A stretch of DNA of 64,000 nucleotides from Theocolax elegans (GCA_026168455.1 CM047425.1:41126711-41190710), one strand, 5' to 3'. Numbered from the stretch's first letter, positions 1 to 11,883 are shown. A program made the numbers and translations. The notes: generated by a model from the letters alone, not told the origin.

Positions 1-2382
1 AATCAACACTCGTGGTCGTGCACTTCTCGGGGTCTTGGCAATATTGAAGTTGGAGATTGCTAACACCGACCTTTCACCAAGGCGGAGAGATCGTCAGTAA
101 TAGATGTAACCTTCATCGATACTAGATTAATGAGAGGAAGGCCTGCCTGGAAAGTTAGTAATCGCTATACGGTAAACGATCATCTAGCACTACTGTACCA
201 GCTCGAAATGACGACTAACAGTTCAGCATGTCTGGATAAAAAAACTCAAATATAAGAGCTGGGTACTATAAGCCTTCGACCGAGTAATGTTCTTCTACTA
301 CCTAGCAGAATCCGCGGTTAAAGGAACATTGAAAGAATGAGCCCAGAAATTCACTCGTGCTATAACAGCGGCTTGCAATGTCTCTGTGGCCGGGAAATCC
401 ATCCCATGGTGGTCCACCTGTTTACTGGTGCAATGGAAATATTATCGTGAGTGTCTGCGGACTCGGAAACTGCATAGAACTCGAAATAAGTCGCACAACC
501 AAGAATCACCGCGACATATGAGGAAAAACGGAAACAGCTCATGGCTGCTATCAAAGCGGCTAAACGCAAGTGCTAGCGTTAATTTTGAGGAGAAATGAAA
601 CGATATCCCTGGGATGAGCCGCCCAAAATGGTGATGAATATGGCCCAGAGACGCCTTAACACCAACGTGTGCATATTTTCTTAACGTAGCGGTATGTCAT
701 TTGTTTTGCATTATCAGAAAAAAGTAGAGGAGACAGACCTAATGGAGACCGACAGCGCAGTCGCGCCGATAAACATTAGCATAACCGAGCTGAAAATAGC
801 TGCAAGGAAAATATCCAACCGAAAATCTCCAGGTTTGGATGGAATACCTGGTCTGTCCATCAAGATCACTGTCTTACATTTGCCATAAATTTTTGCAGAC
901 GATTTGGTGCTTGTTATAAATTAGGATGCTTCCCGGAACGGTAGAAGGTAGAAAGATCGGTGGTACTAGGAGCTTTAGACGCATGAGTGCTATCATCACA
1001 CTTGATATCCGCAAAGCCTTTAATTTGGCTCGATTAGACAACATTATGTTGAAGGTAGCGCAGGTACTACCTGGGTAGAGGCACGCATTCCTCTAACATC
1101 ACCGAAGAAGTGCCACAGAATACGTCTTGAAACCTCTTCACTGGATCGTCATTTATGACGGACTGCATAGATAGCAGCTTCCGCAGATGATGTTGATGGT
1201 GGCCTCTGCGGACAATGTGGCTTTGGATGTCGTGGTAAATAGTATCGATGAGGTACAATATCTTGGAGATGACTCTATCGCAGTAGTAGCTATATGGTTG
1301 AGCAACCATGAGCTGCATCTAACGTCCGAAAAAACGGAGGCGGTGTTTATCTTCCGAAAAAAGCAAAACAGATACGCCACCTTTACCTTAAATAGTAATC
1401 CTATAAGATCGGCAGACACAGTGAAATATCTAGGAGTCATCTTGGATGCGAGTTAACATTTAAGGAGCACCTTTTCGTCGAAGTGTCGAAAGCCGCCGGA
1501 GTCGCTACAGCTTTGTCCGACATAATGTCCAATATAGAGGTGTCAAAGCAGCCTCGTGGTGCCCTTTCAGCGACAATGGTAAGCTCTCGTGATTTTTATG
1601 GAGCTACGATATGGGTAAATACCCTATCAAGCAATATAAGCTACGGTGCATCCTGTCGGCGAGCCTGCAGAAGAGCCGCGTTAAGAGTGGCTTATGCTTA
1701 TAGAACCGAGTTTGGTATAGCCCACTTCGTAATCGCGGGAATCCCTCCCATTGATCTTTAAGAAATAAAGAGGGCTGATACGTACAGAAAAGGTCAGCGT
1801 ACCTCACAATGTGGTGGTGAAACAGCACGTGACTGTAGCAGTCGATGGTATTCGGCCAGCGAGTATCGCTAAACCGGCCGCGTCATCGCAGACGTCGCGA
1901 GATGGACAAGCTCAAAGCACGGATTCGTCACCTTTCATCTGACCCAGGTGCTCAGCGGTCATGGGTGCTTTCACAGCTACCACCACCGCTTCCGAATGCG
2001 GAGTGCCCGACTTGCCATAGTGTTGTCAATTCATAGAAGAAAGGGACTATTTCCAAACCTTTTGGAAGTATCCTTTAACTACAAAGGGTTTTGAAATTTG
2101 CATCATTGGTTCGTAAAAGAAGACCTTTGCTGCATATATTATGGAGTAGCTAAATCACATCAGAAAGAAGGAAGAGCGTTTTAGGGGCTGCATTAACAGC
2201 AGATCCACTCCCACATGCACGAGATAGTGAGGTGATTGCGTGCTAATATGGGCTATGCGTGCCGTGAAGGAGCCCCGTCAATACCTTATGGAAGGAACAT
2301 TTTGTAGTGGGTATAGCTCATTCTGACCAAGTCCTACACTCCATGCGTAAAGGTGATTTTTACCGCGTCCTGTACAAAAAAA
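1..2382 (+). pseudogene. Decayed R1-clade non-LTR retrotransposon ORF2 and 3' end
   Basis: This is an old relative of the full-length R1-clade element at 29.5-35.7 kb, collinear with it from the endonuclease domain to the 3' UTR. The opening bases match the stretch around 31.5 kb, 'GSKSSIVDL'-type endonuclease DNA follows, and RT-region pieces appear near 760-1,450. The C-terminal Cys motif is visible as CPTC near 2,010. Stops, frameshifts and deletions occur throughout, including a large loss between the finger and palm parts of RT. The 3' UTR is recognisable at about 2,310 (gtagtgggtat) and ends in seven A residues at 2,376-2,382. The 5' part lies outside the window. It is non-functional. 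Family assignment rests on DNA similarity to the better copy and is secure. Confidence 0.85.
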
Positions 2383-2430
2383 GCACACATCCTCACACAC
2401 ACGCTCGCACGCACTTGCACACGCAAATCC
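2383..2430. repeat. CA-rich target-like DNA after the R1-clade A-tail
   Basis: A short imperfect CA tract (cacacat, cacacacacgctcgcac) directly follows the A-tail of the decayed element. It resembles the CA minisatellite that receives the younger copies at 26.9-35.7 kb. Confidence 0.6.
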
Positions 2431-3472
2431 ATAGATATTTCACTTTGATATAAGATGAATCCTAAGCGTAAGGGACGTTGGTACAAATGTTTTTAGTTAC
2501 TGCCTTGCCCTGAAAACATTTTTTCTAATTTAATATTATTAATTCTATTTTTATAAACACTTTTTCATTTTCTTTCTTATACAATTAATATTACTATTTA
2601 TATAAATTTAAAACTCGTTTACAAAAACGATTTTATACCAATTCATATTGTCAGGTTACACGAATATCACGACATCTCGGCGTTCGGTTTAAAAACTTGC
2701 CATCTCAGAAATGGATTTCAAAAAGTTTCATGTTGGTATTCTACGTTAAGAAGGTACCACCTCTGATTTAGCTTCGAAAAGGTGACACCTCGATTTCGGA
2801 TTCAAGAATGTAACATGTACTAACAACATCTTTCGGCACAAGTTTAAATTGGCAACTACTGTATATATTTTACTATTTTTTCTTATTATAAACTCAAATT
2901 ATAATTAAAATAATATTCTGAATATATTAAAATGATAATTTCTTAATTAAATGGGTTGAACTTACAATATGTTTATGAACATATTCACTACAGTATACTG
3001 GAATTAATTGATTTTTCAGCAAATGGTCAATAGGTTTCTTTTTGCTTTATCAAACGAAATATTCCTATTTGACCTATAAAGTTGTACCCAAAAAGGGTTA
3101 CATAAAAATGGAAAAAATGATTGATTAAAATTTTTTTAAAGATCTGACGTGGTATTCGCGAACCTGGTAATAATAATTAATTTTTGTAATTAATAATTAA
3201 CCATTGGGCTGCGTTGCCCAATACCGCGTACACAATTAATTTATTTCGCGAAGGTTACCGGCCAGTATCGCTAGGAACAAATTTGCTGGGATGCACGGTG
3301 TGGAAAATTCGGGCGAACCTCCTTGCGTCGACACGTTTGAATCAAAAGATAAATATGTCGGCGGGAACGGGGAGAACACAATAAATATCACGAATTATTT
3401 AAAATGAAAATTAATCATTATTTATGAAATAATTAACAAAATGGGCCACCCAGGTCTCATGCCGCGACAATT
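2431..3472. other. AT-rich non-coding stretch
   Basis: No coding region or clear repeat is visible. The only local structure is a short hairpin with stems attgggc/gcccaat near 3,204-3,223. The GC content rises toward 3,470. Confidence 0.5.
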
Positions 3473-3639
3473 TTAAAGCGCGCGGGCTGAAGTCCCGGGA
3501 AGCCTGCCAGATCGAAACCCTTGCCTGTGGTAGACTTTTGCTCCCAGAACCCGCTGTTCGGGTACCCGAACACACTCCCGAGTTTCACTCAAACAATCAT
3601 ACACTCGAGGGGGGGGGTCACGGTAATATAATGGTTGAC

Positions 3640-3837
3640 TTACCAATCGACGCCCCGAATATGGTCCAGCCGATCTCGGTCCCGGTGATCTCCTGGGCAG
3701 CGGATACCCTTGTCGGCAGAAGCGATGAACAGGCGGCTCAATGCCACGGCGAGCACTCCGCGACCCGCGTTCGCACTCACGCACGACCCCGTTCTTTCCT
3801 CGCACTTTTTCACTCGTGCACACACACGCGACCACAC
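3640..3837 (-). CDS. Possible first coding exon of an unidentified host gene
   Basis: A minus-strand frame of 65 codons lies in a GC-rich island (about 3,470-3,960) within AT-rich DNA. It runs straight into a consensus splice donor: the minus strand reads gattg|gtaagt at 3,644/3,643, and the frame's stop codon is the TAA inside that donor. The frame contains a short hydrophobic run (VLAVALSRLFIASA) that could be a signal peptide, followed by a charged segment. I recognise no family. CpG-rich DNA and a good donor are what a first exon looks like, but an LTR or random open frame in GC-rich DNA is equally possible. The opposite strand also has an overlapping open frame (3,538-3,963) with no recognisable domain. 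Confidence 0.2.
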   Translation of the reverse strand: MWSRVCARVKKCEERTGSCVSANAGRGVLAVALSRLFIASADKGIRCPGDHRDRDRLDHIRGVDW

Positions 3838-3963
3838 GAGGATACTCCCGGATGCCGTCGGCCTACGCGCCTCATGCGCCTTTACTCGGCCTTACACAAC
3901 AAACTAGATAACCTGGCACCGGAGAAGTTCATCCGCCTCAAGTGGCGGAACGGGACATATTGA

Positions 3964-5270
3964 ATAGGCATTTGTCTAATTTCCCGAAAAAGGGATGAGA
4001 GAGAGGAAACTCACACATACACTTTTGCGCTCTCATCTCTACGTATTATTGCGCGTGGAATTATACACTTGAGTGAAAGTAAACAAGTGTCCTCGGTTGG
4101 CCTTGACATACCGAAGGCTCCAACGACTTACAATTATTATGAATTTAACTATTTCATTCGCCGGGAATAGATTGTGTGACGATTTCCGTCATAAAGATCA
4201 AAGCAATTACAAATTAGGAGTTTTACGTATTTTTTATATATAAAAGTCATGATAACAAAAATTAATTACTGATTCCAAATTAGAAAGATTCAAGAAATAA
4301 GCATAACTTATCAGTACTTGAATGCAAAATTTTGTGTGTATTCCTATGCTTTCGTTAGCTTAAAAAATTATGGCGCGATTTTATGTTTGATATGATATAG
4401 TATTCTGTTGTACACTAATACAATAATGTCAATGTTTCTCTAATCTAAGAGGTGTAACGTGGTAATGGCAATCCCGGATTAATTAATAGAACATTAACTA
4501 TTATTATTTAACCGTTTAACCGCGTTGTTAGAAAAAATACGTTAATCAGATCGAAAGAGAAAAAATGGTCATCCCCAGGTCGGACTCGTACCGATGGTAT
4601 CGTTCATATTAATCAAACCGCAAAATAAAATTAAAAATTAGAATTAAAGCCAAAAATAGGAATGGAAATGTTATTAGAAATACAATACACTGTTCTTACA
4701 TGATCTCAAAGTCTGTGGCTACGGAAAAAAAATTAACAGATATATAGAAAGTTTACTGAATAGAATAATTAGCGTTACATCCACTATGCTCCCATAACAG
4801 TGTGTATCAAGTGTTTGGGAAATCGAATTATAGTTTATATTACAATTCGCCGCCTTAGTGCAAGAAGGGTCTAATTCAATTTTTTATTTTAAAAAGGTTC
4901 CAATTCAAATTATTTTTTATCATTGTATGCGTAAAATTCGATTTTACGCATCATTTTGAGTGCGTAAAACGACGTATTAAAGCATAGTATGATGAAATAT
5001 TAAACACTACGCACGGTATGCGTAAAACAATAAATTTATATAATTGTTACTATATATTAGAATATAGTTTAATTTGCCTGAATTACGTATCAATTATGTA
5101 TTTAACCAATTGTATATTATACCTATCAAAATAATGTTCAAATAAATTAAGATACGTTCAGTTTAATATGTCAATATTTTGTTTTCGTTATTTAAGTTAT
5201 AGTTCATTATTACAAAATTGTATATATTTATTATAATTTTATATTACGAACGTACAAGATTACTTTCGAG
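3964..5270. other. AT-rich non-coding stretch
   Basis: No gene or recognisable element. Short reiterated phrases such as tgcgtaaaa occur around 4,925-5,030. A run of about 18 G residues at 5,268-5,285 marks the boundary with the BEL/Pao remnant. Confidence 0.45.
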
Positions 5271-5309
5271 GGGGGGGGGGGGGGCTCCGCTGGCACCCCC
5301 AACAGCGGG

Positions 5310-6146
5310 AACGGCAACAAGTTAAGGGTCGTATTCAATGCCTCTCGACCCGCCTCTACGGGAAGGATCCTGAACAATGTAGTCCTGGCCGGCCCAAAAC
5401 TCCAACTCGTCCTAGCAATGGTCGTAACACGCTAGAGGATGCATCGCATCGCCTTCTGCGCAGACGTAAAGAAAATGTTCCGCCAAATTTGGATTGATGC
5501 TCAGCAAGTCCACCTCCAGCATAAAGTGTGGAGCCATTCTCCAGAGCAGCCAATGTCTCACTATGTGCTGTTAACCGTGACGTATGGAGAGACTTGCGCC
5601 CCAATCCTTGTGCTTCGCACACTAAAGCAATTGTGCCTTGATGAGGACAAATTATATCCAGAAGCAGTTAAGGCCCTCAACGATCAACTTTATGTGGATG
5701 ACATTCTCAGCGGGGCTAACGATCTTGCCTCCGCCAAATGCTGTCGCAACCAGTTGATTGGACTGTTCAAGGCGGGCGGCTTTATTTTGATGAAATGGGT
5801 ATCCAGTAAGCCCGAACTTCTGCAGGATATTGCAGAAGCCGATCGATTGCAACCAAGTTGGTCTCAACTTAGTACGGACGGTCTGGTCAATCAGTTGGGC
5901 ATTGCTTGGTATTCCGTCCAGGACTGTTATCGGTTCACCCCCTTACCATCCAACCAAGATTCCCAACTTACTAAGCGGACGGTTTTGGCAGAGTTGGCTC
6001 GCATCTTCAACCCTGTAGGATGGTTAGCTCCAGTGGTCTTAACGGCCAAAATGATTCAGGAGCCATGGCTGCGGCACTCTACTGTCGAGGTTGCGACAAC
6101 TACGGCAACGTGTGAATCAGCCTTCTATGGGCAAAGAAGAAGTTGA
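5310..6146 (+). pseudogene. BEL/Pao reverse transcriptase fragment
   Basis: The longest open piece is 235 codons (5,439-6,146), preceded by about 40 more codons of the same frame behind an in-frame TAG near 5,432. The motif FCADVKKMFRQIWI is the first catalytic aspartate region of BEL/Pao RT, and YVDDILSGA is the catalytic YxDD box. The downstream phrases GGFILMKWVSS and LARIFNPVGWLAP are strongly characteristic of BEL/Pao pol between RT and RNase H. In a living element this domain copies genomic RNA inside cytoplasmic particles. The frame ends at a frameshift near 6,140, and continuation is seen in a shifted frame after it. Confidence 0.85.
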
Positions 6147-6710
6147 CTCCAGTGAAAAGCTTGACTACAACATCTACATCCGCTGCGCGGATGACATTCC
6201 CCGTTTGGAGTTACGTGCAGCGTTATGTGGCCGACGGTATGAACGTGTCACTAACCGATTGCTTCTTATGGAGCAACTCGCAAATAATGCTCTATTGGCT
6301 CAGATCAGATGGTCCAAATGGCCTTGATTTCGTGAATAATTACATCTCCCACATCATGGAGCTCACCCGAGAGGCTACTTGCTTAGTTAAATGGACACGC
6401 TTAGTCAAATCGATTTATGGTAGAGGAGGACGCCTTGGTTAACGGGCCCTGTAGACTCCAGGCCCAACTTGGGTCTTCGACTTATCGAAAGTCACGAAGA
6501 GGCAACCAGAAAGGCCGCCCCCAGCTGTCTGACCACACAGATAACCTCAGTGGATACTCATCCAATCGAGCGATTCTCTTGCTTGAACCGGCGTCTGAGA
6601 GTCGTCGCTCACTGCATCCGCATCTGTAGACAACGAGTTTCGGAGGCGCCTCCACCCCGCTCACCAACAGCTGCTTTCGAACTCCAGAGGACCCTCAACT
6701 GCCGCTTAAA

Positions 6711-7330
6711 TTGGGCAGTGCTCTACGCCCACTTGTACCATTCTTGGACGAGCATGGAGTTCTAACAATTGGAGGAAGGCTGTGTAACTCATTACTCCTA
6801 TACAATAAGAGGCACCCCATCATTTTGAACGGTCACAGTCATTTCGCGCGACTAGTCATCGAATGGACCCACTTTCGGAGCCTTCATGACTGCTTCCGCC
6901 TCACTTATGCTCGTGTCATCCATCGAGCTTGGATTGTTGGTGTTCGGACAAGAGTCTGCGCCTACCTGCGTCGATGCGTCGTGTACACGAGAGCACTATC
7001 TCGACCTATCACTCAACAAATGTGGTCAATGTGGATTAGACTATGCTGGGCCATTCCAGATACTCCGATCATGGAGTCGGGGTGTGTCATCGACGAAAAG
7101 TTACATCGCCCTCTTTGTATGCCTCAGCACCAAAGTCATCCACCTGAGCTAGTAGGAGATTTGACCACTGAAAACTTCCTGGGAGCCTTTAACCGTTTCG
7201 CCAGTCGCCGAAGGAGACCGCGGGAAGTATGGAACGACAACGCTACTACTTTTCGCAGTCAACTCGGAGCTTCACCGCCTTCTCCGATCCGCTGAGTTGG
7301 ATTGGGGCCTGGTCGAGGGCAGTCTCGCTG
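6711..7330 (+). pseudogene. BEL/Pao integrase core fragment
   Basis: Two overlapping frames carry the integrase. One (6,886-7,152) contains CGQCGLDYAGPF followed by YIALFVCLSTKVIHL, the first catalytic aspartate region typical of BEL/Pao integrase. The other (6,711-7,295) carries WNDNATTF, the second aspartate region. The switch between frames near 7,150 shows at least one frameshift, so the domain is inactive. The family role is insertion of element DNA into the host chromosome. Confidence 0.8.
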
Positions 7331-7485
7331 AGTACGGCGTTGTTTTGCGATTTATCCCCCCTTCAGCGCCCCACTTTGGATGGATTTGGGCCGGGGTTAA
7401 GTCCACCAAGGCCCACCTCCGAAGACTAGCTGGACCACGAAAACTTACATAGGAAGAATTCTTTACACTGCTTGTAGAGACCGAG

Positions 7486-7959
7486 ATGGTACTTAATAGT
7501 CGTCTTCTCGTCCCTCTCTCTGGCGACTCAGATGACATCGACGCATTGACAATGGGCCATTTTTTGGTTGGGACTTCACTAACTGCGAATCTCCGGTTTT
7601 CTACCACGGAGACAGACCATGATCACGTAACCCATTGGAACCTGGTCAGGGCGCTTCTTGACCAGTTTTGGACTTGTTGGGGACGAGAGTACCTTAAAAC
7701 TCTGCAGCAGAGAGTTAAATGGCTACGGTGCTCGCCAAACCTAACTACCGGAGACCTGGTGGTTACCATCGACCCTTCTCTATTGATGCCAAATGGACGT
7801 TGGCCACTTGGACGACTACTCCACGTGCACCCAGGTCAAGACCGACATGTTCCAGTTGCCACCATCAGGACATCCGGAAACATCTACCAGAGACCAATCA
7901 TGAAACTGGTCCGACTATCTGTTAATAATATGGAACAGACCAGCCAAGTGCCACAATGA
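7486..7959 (+). pseudogene. BEL/Pao C-terminal pol domain (DUF5641-like)
   Basis: A 157-codon frame with the pattern seen at the end of BEL/Pao polyproteins: LLDQFWTCWGREYLKTLQQR, then RWPLGRLLHVHPGQD, then IYQRPIMKLVRL. This domain follows the integrase core and is used as a family marker. The stop at 7,957-7,959 lies just before LTR-like DNA, which fits the normal gene end. It is open over its whole length but lacks an intact upstream polyprotein. Confidence 0.8.
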
Positions 7960-7962
7960 AAG

Positions 7963-8262
7963 GAACCCTGCTTAGAACTGACAGATACGAGTTCTTTTCG
8001 TAATGGGGGCGCTAGAGTGGGACCCTATATAAGAGAGGTTCCGCCTCTGGAGTCTCAGTTTAATGCGGTCAGCCGCGGGTTCCATTTTTAAAATCTCTTC
8101 TGTTTTTTTTTGTAAAAAAACAGTTGTTCTGTAAACGAATTGTTCTGTATATTACTACGTATTATATAATTATATAATTATTTTGTATAACCTTAAATTG
8201 TCAAATCTGTCAAATCTGTTAACCCATCACTCAGTTTTATACGACCTCACCTTAAGGCAACA
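7963..8262 (+). repeat. Probable 3' LTR of the BEL/Pao remnant
   Basis: This stretch directly follows the pol stop and contains a TATA-like element (ctatataagag, about 8,023), as an LTR promoter would. The end is set at ...ggcaaca by analogy with LTR ends. No matching 5' LTR exists in the window, so both borders are estimates. Confidence 0.45.
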
Positions 8263-8610
8263 AACCTGCGTTAAAATTGAAAAAATCTAAGCAAAATTAA
8301 CAATTAATAATTTTTTTCATAATAATTAAAAATATTATTCTAATTTTTTTCCAAAATTGACTTACTGCGGAATATCTCAGGAACTACTTCATTGAAGTAG
8401 CTGATATTTTAACAATACATTTTTAATATGATTTCAATCCGCTTGTATAATAAAAACAATGTACTTGAAAGTATTCTATTAATAAAATTAAATAATGTAT
8501 GTAATAATTGGATAGCGTTACTAATAATACCTGCTGCTCGACCTGGCGTGTATTATGTGCATATCAAGATGATTCTTTCGAATTGTATAGTCCTTAAATA
8601 ATTGGAAAAA
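8263..8610. other. AT-rich stretch with no recognised feature
   Basis: No coding potential or repeat structure is visible between the BEL/Pao remnant and the 5S-like unit. Confidence 0.4.
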
Positions 8611-8737
8611 GGACCGACACGGTGGCGGCGTGGCGGAAACGCACCTCGGCCGGTCATGAAAGTTAAGCAGCGCCGAGCGCGGTTACTAGTTGGATGGGTG
8701 ACCGTTTTTCGGACATAGCTTAAGGGGGTTCCAGCCA
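8611..8737 (+). ncRNA. 5S rRNA-like sequence (5S-derived SINE head or 5S pseudogene)
   Basis: About 50 bases match the core of animal 5S rRNA: gttaagcagcgccgagcgcg, then gttactagttggatgggtga, which is the internal pol III control region (A box, intermediate element and C box) of 5S genes. The 5' third is divergent, and the 3' end lacks the normal complement to the 5' end, so the closing helix of true 5S RNA is not preserved. It abuts a MITE-like palindrome at 8,741. A 5S-headed SINE (SINE3 type) or a dispersed 5S pseudogene fits; a working 5S gene is unlikely. Confidence 0.7.
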
Positions 8738-8740
8738 TAA

Positions 8741-9062
8741 ATAAGAGAAGAGGCGCCTTCGTTTATTGACAATCTAACTGTGCTGAATTTTAGATAAAAA
8801 TATTATTACGTTTTCGAGAAAAGTCTTACCAAAAATATCAAATCTTTTCACCTCGTTGAGGTTAGGTTCACATTTTTGGTAAGACTTCTCAAAAACGCAA
8901 TATAATTTTAATCTGAAATTCAGCACACAGTTACATTATTAATAAACGAAGGCGCCTCTTCTCTTATTTTTTCACATACTGTTTTATTTACAAATTTATC
9001 ACTAATAATCACGATTGCCGATAAGGTAGGGAGGATAAATATTGACTATGGCACCCCGTTAA
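8741..9062. mobile_element. Palindromic MITE with conserved 3' flank, copy 1
   Basis: The arms start ataagagaagaggcgccttc and end with the inverse, gaaggcgcctcttctctta (near 8,950-8,970). They form a near-perfect hairpin of roughly 110 bp per arm around the loop ttcacctcgttgaggttagg. A further 90 bp after the right arm (to ccccgttaa) is also shared with copy 2 at 25,643-25,988, so the mobile unit is larger than the hairpin. It has no coding capacity. Confidence 0.75.
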
Positions 9063-10068
9063 ATGATCGGTTAGGTGTTTTTTCACATTCCACAACGTGA
9101 GCGGGAGGTGTGAGACATTCGGTTTCCGGGAACGCGACACCGACGTCGACGATCTTGCGGCACCAAGCGGGATGCGTGACTAGAGAGGAATCACTCGAGC
9201 CACTAGAGTTTGAGAGTTAGCGACCGTCGGTGGGATGCTGGGAGATAGTACACGGAGCGAGGGACGAGATGAGTACAGACTCCGTATAGCTAATTTGTGC
9301 GTAGTTAGGTATACGGCGGCATATAGGAATTATATATATGTACGGTGCGTGTACACATATTTACGCATGTATACTTATGCATAGCGCGCATGTATACATA
9401 CTCGCCGGTCGTGAGATGCGGGTATACAGTGGCTGTATTGGGTATTTAATTATTATTTTACTTACTTAACACCGGTAATTCGCTAATAAAAAATTTATGT
9501 ACGCGTCTGTAGAATTTGGGAATGAATTGTAATTAATGTTACGATGTACATCTTTGCAAATAGGTATAATAGTTTTAAATTAACTATCAGTGTGTCGGGT
9601 GCAATTGGGTTACCGACTATGGTAATTTATTATTGTGTTACTACTTATGGTAATTTATTGTTGTGAACTACTATTATTGGTTAATTGGCCTTGATACGAG
9701 TATAAATAGGGTAGATAAGAATAGCGATAAAGTGGGGGAAAAGTACTTCTTTCGGGAGGACCAGGCCACGCCGCTACTCGGATGTAGAAGCCAGTTTCGA
9801 TCATTCGCTACCTGATCATCCTACAGTATAGTTAGGAGTTTTTTTAAGGGTAGTTAGGCCGAATATCTATTTTCTTTTAGAATGGAGTAGAGAGTTTTTG
9901 TAGAATAAAGGCGAGGTTAAGTTGGAGCAGCTGTCTTATTGTTTAGGCGAGTATTATTTAAGGTTAGTCTGACGGGCGGTCGAATTTAATTATATTTTTA
10001 ACATTATATTTATAAACCGCCACACAGATTTGGAGGTTGTGTGTACGTGTGAGAGACGGTCGCGTTTA
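9063..10068 (+). other. Possible solo LTR or promoter-bearing repeat
   Basis: There are no ORFs. A TATA box (TATAAATA, 9,701-9,708) is followed about 200 bp later by AATAAA (9,904-9,909), and the sequence between tgtgtcggg (about 9,592) and accgccaca (about 10,024) begins TG and ends CA. This is the layout of an LTR. No clear target duplication is visible and there is no second copy in the window, so the call is tentative. Confidence 0.3.
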
Positions 10069-10072
10069 TGAA

Positions 10073-11015
10073 CCCATTGAAAACCAGGCAAAACCTGGCA
10101 GAGATATCGAGAAATGCACTGTGCCATTCTTTACATAACCAAAAAAAAATACCGGTGTTTCTTCTATTATTGATTACAATTGTTTATAACAAATTATTTA
10201 AATAAATAACCCAAAATTTTGTAATTTTGCAAAACTGACTGCGGAATTGATTCTACGGGCAAAAACACGACAATAACCTATCTAACATTTTTTTTCAGAG
10301 TTCAATTTGTTAGTGTAAAATATCTATAAACAATTGTGCGCAAAGTAGTAAGAGTTTGTGTAAGTTTCCGAGTTATGAACATAATTATGGCTCATTACCG
10401 TGATATTCTTTGTGTTTTCTTCAAAAACGTTTGCAACATTTCGTACACAACCATTTAGTTCTCGTCAAACACGTACCTATCCCGCATATTTTCATACTTC
10501 TTTGTTTCATGATGTGTTCTGAAGAGTTTTCAGGCTTTCTCTTTTCCCTGGAAATACGTACTGATGATAGCTATTGAATATAATATTCACAAACCTCTTG
10601 AACAATATCTTTGAAACCTTTCTTTTCATCCGGATGGAGTTTATTGTATTAAATCACCGAAGCGTTCGCTAATGATGCTTGAATAAATCAAATAATAAGA
10701 CAACTTGTCCAATTTTTACCTCTTGTCGAAGGCATCAGAATATTACAGTGTTGATCGTAGAGATTGACACCACCCATGTGTTTATTGTACATGAAAAAAG
10801 AATGAGGGAAAAGAATGGAATTTTGCAACGATTCCTGCCATCTTTGCATTGCTACTTTCGGTTCATCTCCATATGTAGTTGAGAGAATCAAGCCTGATTT
10901 GTTATAAACAATTGTAATCGAAATGAGAAAAAATACTGGTATATTTTTGTTATGCAAAGGATGGCATAGTTCGTTTTTCCATATCTCTGCCAGATTTTGC
11001 CTGGTTTTTAATGGG
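10073..11015 (-). mobile_element. Internally deleted piggyBac transposon
   Basis: The terminal inverted repeats begin cccattgaaaaccaggcaaa (10,073) and, on the other strand, cccattaaaaaccaggcaaa (from 11,015), and stay similar for about 37 bp. They are flanked by TTAA on the right (11,016-11,019) and TGAA on the left (10,069-10,072, one change from TTAA). CCC-type termini at TTAA are the hallmark of piggyBac. Only about 940 bp remains of a unit that is normally 2-3 kb. Confidence 0.9.
10688..10957 (-). pseudogene. piggyBac transposase fragment
   Basis: A minus-strand frame of about 89 codons encodes the late part of the piggyBac DDE transposase, including YNKHMGGVNLYDQ, which corresponds to the conserved (Y/I)NxxMGGVDxxDQ block carrying a catalytic aspartate in active members. 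Here that position reads Asn (GGVNLYDQ instead of GGVDLxDQ). The N-terminal and most catalytic parts are absent. It lies between the terminal repeats described for 10,073-11,015 and cannot be active. The frame starts at a codon created by decay, not at a natural start. Confidence 0.8.
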
Positions 11016-11019
11016 TTAA

Positions 11020-11883
11020 TTGGGAATCGGTGCCAAAGACCGCAGGTTAAAGACCGCCGGTTTCGAAGTGGTTAGCTGTTGGAATTCTCACTGGAACTTG
11101 GAGTCGAGAGGATATATTGCCGGGTAAATTTTGTAATTTGTATTATTTATTTTTGTTAATATCGCCAGTCGCCTAATTAAATATAAATCGATGATATATT
11201 TTTATTTGAACCTCTACCACGTAGTGTTTGTCGGCCCATAATTTATTCTTTAACAATTTATCATTGTACCGACGAAAAGTAGCGTCGCAAAATGACACTT
11301 AACGTAGGTTACGTTGGGCGTTGTGGGAATAAAGGTATTGTGAACCGTGCATTTATTACCACGCAGTTTGATGTATAACGCGAGAACAACAAAGATAAAA
11401 ACTCACCTTTTGAATTAAAAAACTATTTGAAAGCTATAATTATAGGTATTAATTTGAAAGGTATAATTATAGGTAAATCTACCGCGGGACGACCGGTGTA
11501 TTCAAACATTCTTTTTTGGGTATTTAGGTCACATTTCGTAGGCCCAAACACCGAAAATAAATGTTCCACACCTCTCACTCATCTTGTGAGGTATGGAAAA
11601 ACACCTAACCAATCCCAGTTACCCATTGAAGTACTGCACGCAGCATATGCTGCTTAACTTTCGTGATCTGCCAAGGTATATCTCCACCACTTCGCCATCG
11701 CGTCGGTTTCTTTATATACTTTTTATTGACGTTTACCTATTACTGCCAAAAAACTATTATTATTATACACTTATAAATAATAATTTACACTAGTGGAAAT
11801 ATATTTCTTTTTACCAAAGGTGGGCCAAGTTGTGCCAAAAGTGATTTGATTTCTAAAATGGTAACAAATTTTTTAATTTTATA
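11020..11883. other. Unassigned stretch
   Basis: Mixed-composition DNA with no recognisable protein. Open frames at 11,427-11,657 and 11,593-11,793 show no domain and overlap each other; I do not regard them as genes. Confidence 0.4.

Larger units (their letters stand above)
5300..8262 (+). mobile_element. BEL/Pao LTR retrotransposon, 5'-truncated and decayed
   Basis: Pol segments occur in family order on the plus strand: reverse transcriptase, RNase H/linker, integrase core and the C-terminal domain typical of BEL/Pao integrases, followed by LTR-like DNA. Gag, protease and the 5' LTR are missing; the element begins abruptly after a poly-G run. Reading frames are broken by several frameshifts and stops, so it cannot make a working polyprotein. 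Each part is listed separately. Confidence 0.85.

Noticed and set aside
7963..8262. Complete BEL/Pao element with paired LTRs
   Set aside because: No second copy of the LTR-like DNA is found upstream; the 5' half is missing.
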